Origin: Algibacter sp. L1A34
GTDB taxonomy: Bacteria > Bacteroidota > Bacteroidia > Flavobacteriales > Flavobacteriaceae
Direction: 5' to 3'
Length of the DNA: 64,000 nucleotides
NCBI RefSeq assembly: GCF_009796805.1
Contig: NZ_CP047029.1
Location: forward strand, 3,796,001 to 3,860,000
Shown here: piece by piece, positions 62,849 through 64,000 of the stretch
Numbering within the stretch: the first letter of the stretch is position 1
Layout of the letters: the number at the start of each line of letters is the position of its first letter
Translations under genes and position numbers: made by a program
Notes under the pieces: generated by a model
Database searches by the model: none
Seen by the model: only the letters and a program-made list of their open reading frames with translations
What the model was told of the DNA's origin: nothing

Positions 62849-63256
62849 ATGAAAATGGCAAAAGATAAAAAACCAGATAATGTAGTTTTTAATACAGAAA
62901 CCCAAAAGTATGATGCATCAATTAAACCCTATGCTACTTCTGTTGGTGCTCCAGTAATTACGACAACAGATACAATTGCTTGGAAAAATAGAAGTATTAC
63001 TAAAATAAACCACAAGGTTGAAGCAAAATATTTAGAACTAAAAGCTGAGTACGACAAAATGATGCAAGAGTTTGAATATAACAAGCTCATTTTTGATGCT
63101 AAATTCACTTTCGAACCTATTATTGGTGAAGTCTACCACCTTTACAAAAGAGAAAATGGAGACTCTTTTCTTTCTATTATAGCTCCTGAACAATGCAAAT
63201 TTAATCCATTGGGTAGTTTTTATTTAAATGCAGACCAAACTTGGGAAAAAATATAA
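62849..63256 (+). CDS. DUF2452 domain-containing protein
   Basis: A 135-residue protein from the ATG 62849 (an ATG two codons later, 62855, is also possible). It contains the family block KPDNVVFNTETQKYDASIKPYATSVGAPVI and the C-terminal FEPIIGEVYHLY... and FNPLGSFYLN. DUF2452 is conserved from bacteria to animals (C1orf50 in humans) but has no established function. It sits between the Lacal_2735 and TIGR03643 genes. Confidence 0.88.
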   Translation: MKMAKDKKPDNVVFNTETQKYDASIKPYATSVGAPVITTTDTIAWKNRSITKINHKVEAKYLELKAEYDKMMQEFEYNKLIFDAKFTFEPIIGEVYHLYKRENGDSFLSIIAPEQCKFNPLGSFYLNADQTWEKI

Positions 63257-63263
63257 TTTCACG

Positions 63264-63551
63264 ATGACAGAAACAAAACCATTAACAGAAAGAGAGTTAG
63301 ACCGCATTATTGAAATGGCTTGGGAAGATCGCACGCCTTTTGAAGCTATTCTATTTCAATTTGGATTACCTGAAAAAGAGGTTATTAAAGTGATGCGTGG
63401 CAATCTAAAAGAGTCTAGCTTTAAACGCTGGCGTAAACGTGTAAATAGCGGAGTGAGCAAGAAGCATTTAAAAAAACGAAATCCAGATATTACACGTTTT
63501 AAATGCTCTAGACAAAAAGCTATTTCTGGCAACAAAATAAGTAAACGCTAG
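63264..63551 (+). CDS. TIGR03643 family protein
   Basis: A 95-residue basic protein from ATG 63264 (MTETKPLTERELDRIIEMAWEDRTPFEA). The C-terminus is rich in Lys and Arg. It matches the TIGR03643 family of uncharacterised proteins, often found beside photolyase or cryptochrome genes; here a photolyase gene follows. A start at 63228 would overlap the previous gene and is less likely. Confidence 0.87.
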   Translation: MTETKPLTERELDRIIEMAWEDRTPFEAILFQFGLPEKEVIKVMRGNLKESSFKRWRKRVNSGVSKKHLKKRNPDITRFKCSRQKAISGNKISKR

Positions 63552-63630
63552 TAAAAACAGCTCACCACGAATAGCAAAAAATTAAAAATGTTTATTCAAT
63601 TATATTATCCCTAAAAAAATAAATAACTTT

Positions 63631-64000
63631 TTGAAAAGGCAAGCTATAAATATTGTTTGGTTAAAGCGAGATATTCGCTCGCAAGATCATGAGCCTTTAC
63701 AAAAAGCGGAACAAGCAGGTATTCCATACCTTATTATTTATCTATTTGAACCTTCTATAATAGAATATCCAGATACAAGTCCGAGACATTTAAAATTCAT
63801 TTACCACTCTATTTCGACGTTAAACAAAACATTAGAAACTTATAAAAGACGTGTTGAAGTCTTTTACGGAGAAGCTATTACAGTTTTTCAATATTTGAAT
63901 AACGTATTCGATATCAAATCTGTTTTTAGTTATCAAGAAAGCGGAATTCAACTAACTTGGCAACGCGATAAACAGATAACAAAATTCTGTAAAGAGCATA
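63631..64000 (+). CDS. Cryptochrome/deoxyribodipyrimidine photolyase family protein, partial
   Basis: The frame opens with a TTG at 63631 (KRQAINIVWLKRDIRSQDHEPL) and runs off the right edge. INIVWLKRD is the hallmark start of the photolyase alpha/beta domain, and LIIYLFEPSIIEYPDTSPRHLKFIYHS follows the family. No in-frame ATG exists upstream, so the TTG is the probable start. Photolyases repair UV-induced DNA dimers with FAD; cryptochromes sense light. The FAD domain lies outside the window, so the subgroup is undetermined. Confidence 0.88.
   Translation, partial: MKRQAINIVWLKRDIRSQDHEPLQKAEQAGIPYLIIYLFEPSIIEYPDTSPRHLKFIYHSISTLNKTLETYKRRVEVFYGEAITVFQYLNNVFDIKSVFSYQESGIQLTWQRDKQITKFCKEH

Noticed and set aside
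1-64000. tRNA, rRNA or riboswitch genes
   Set aside because: No cloverleaf-like or conserved rRNA/riboswitch segment was recognised by eye; a covariance-model scan would be needed to exclude small RNAs.

Overview
The window is AT-rich and comes from a member of the Bacteroidota, most likely a marine member of the Flavobacteriaceae. The reasons are the gene content (a Lacal_2735-type small protein, DUF2452 and TIGR03643 proteins, TPR sensor kinases, a GH29 fucosidase, a sodium-pump decarboxylase), promoter elements of the Bacteroidota form TAnnTTTG, and weak Shine-Dalgarno sequences. No rRNA or tRNA gene, CRISPR array or integrase was seen.

Layout. 1-2319: membrane-fusion protein (cut by the window edge) and TolC-like protein of an efflux system, minus strand. 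2692-5102: cytochrome bd oxidase cydAB. 5123-8479: a small membrane protein, a Tat-type alkaline phosphatase and an EamA transporter; a decayed copy of the EamA gene's 5' end lies 2.4 kb upstream at 5123-5241. 8628-13902: a seven-gene operon with its own TetR regulator and a perfect palindromic operator, encoding reductases, an iron alcohol dehydrogenase and a DJ-1/Hsp31-like lipoprotein, probably for detoxifying reactive carbonyls and electrophiles. 14177-23349: four tandem paralogous TPR histidine kinases of 688-690 residues, each with the phosphoacceptor His at residue 473, with related leaders and (copies 1-3) related upstream palindromes. 23610-25550: a GH29 fucosidase.

25570-30691 is the most unusual part: a one-directional array of small unknown genes separated by long imperfect-palindrome repeats of about 130-190 bp. 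Each gene unit is bounded by its own 9-10 bp inverted termini (GTTGT...ACAAC type). This is the geometry expected of integron gene cassettes with attC sites, here without a visible integrase. An IS30-type element with a frameshifted transposase is inserted in one cassette.

30994-37477: two DEAD-box helicases, a cold-shock protein, and a zinc alcohol dehydrogenase / OsmC / old-yellow-enzyme operon next to a Crp/Fnr regulator, with an FNR-like palindrome in front. 37726-49226: propionate/methylmalonyl-CoA metabolism (MeaB, both mutase subunits, a CoA-transferase, a biotin-dependent Na+-translocating methylmalonyl-CoA decarboxylase and the epimerase) plus an acyl-ACP thioesterase. 49623-64000: Kef-type K+/H+ antiporter with its flavodoxin-like partner, MarC protein, Dps, an ArsC-fold protein without the cysteine, an AsmA-like protein, cardiolipin synthase, a zinc-peptidase-like protein, a GH3 family enzyme, a second DJ-1/PfpI protein, a PAS histidine kinase, three small conserved genes, and the start of a photolyase.

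A recurring theme is defence against electrophiles and oxidants (TetR operon, OYE/OsmC operon, Kef system, two DJ-1 proteins, Dps). The propionate module is the clearest metabolic unit.
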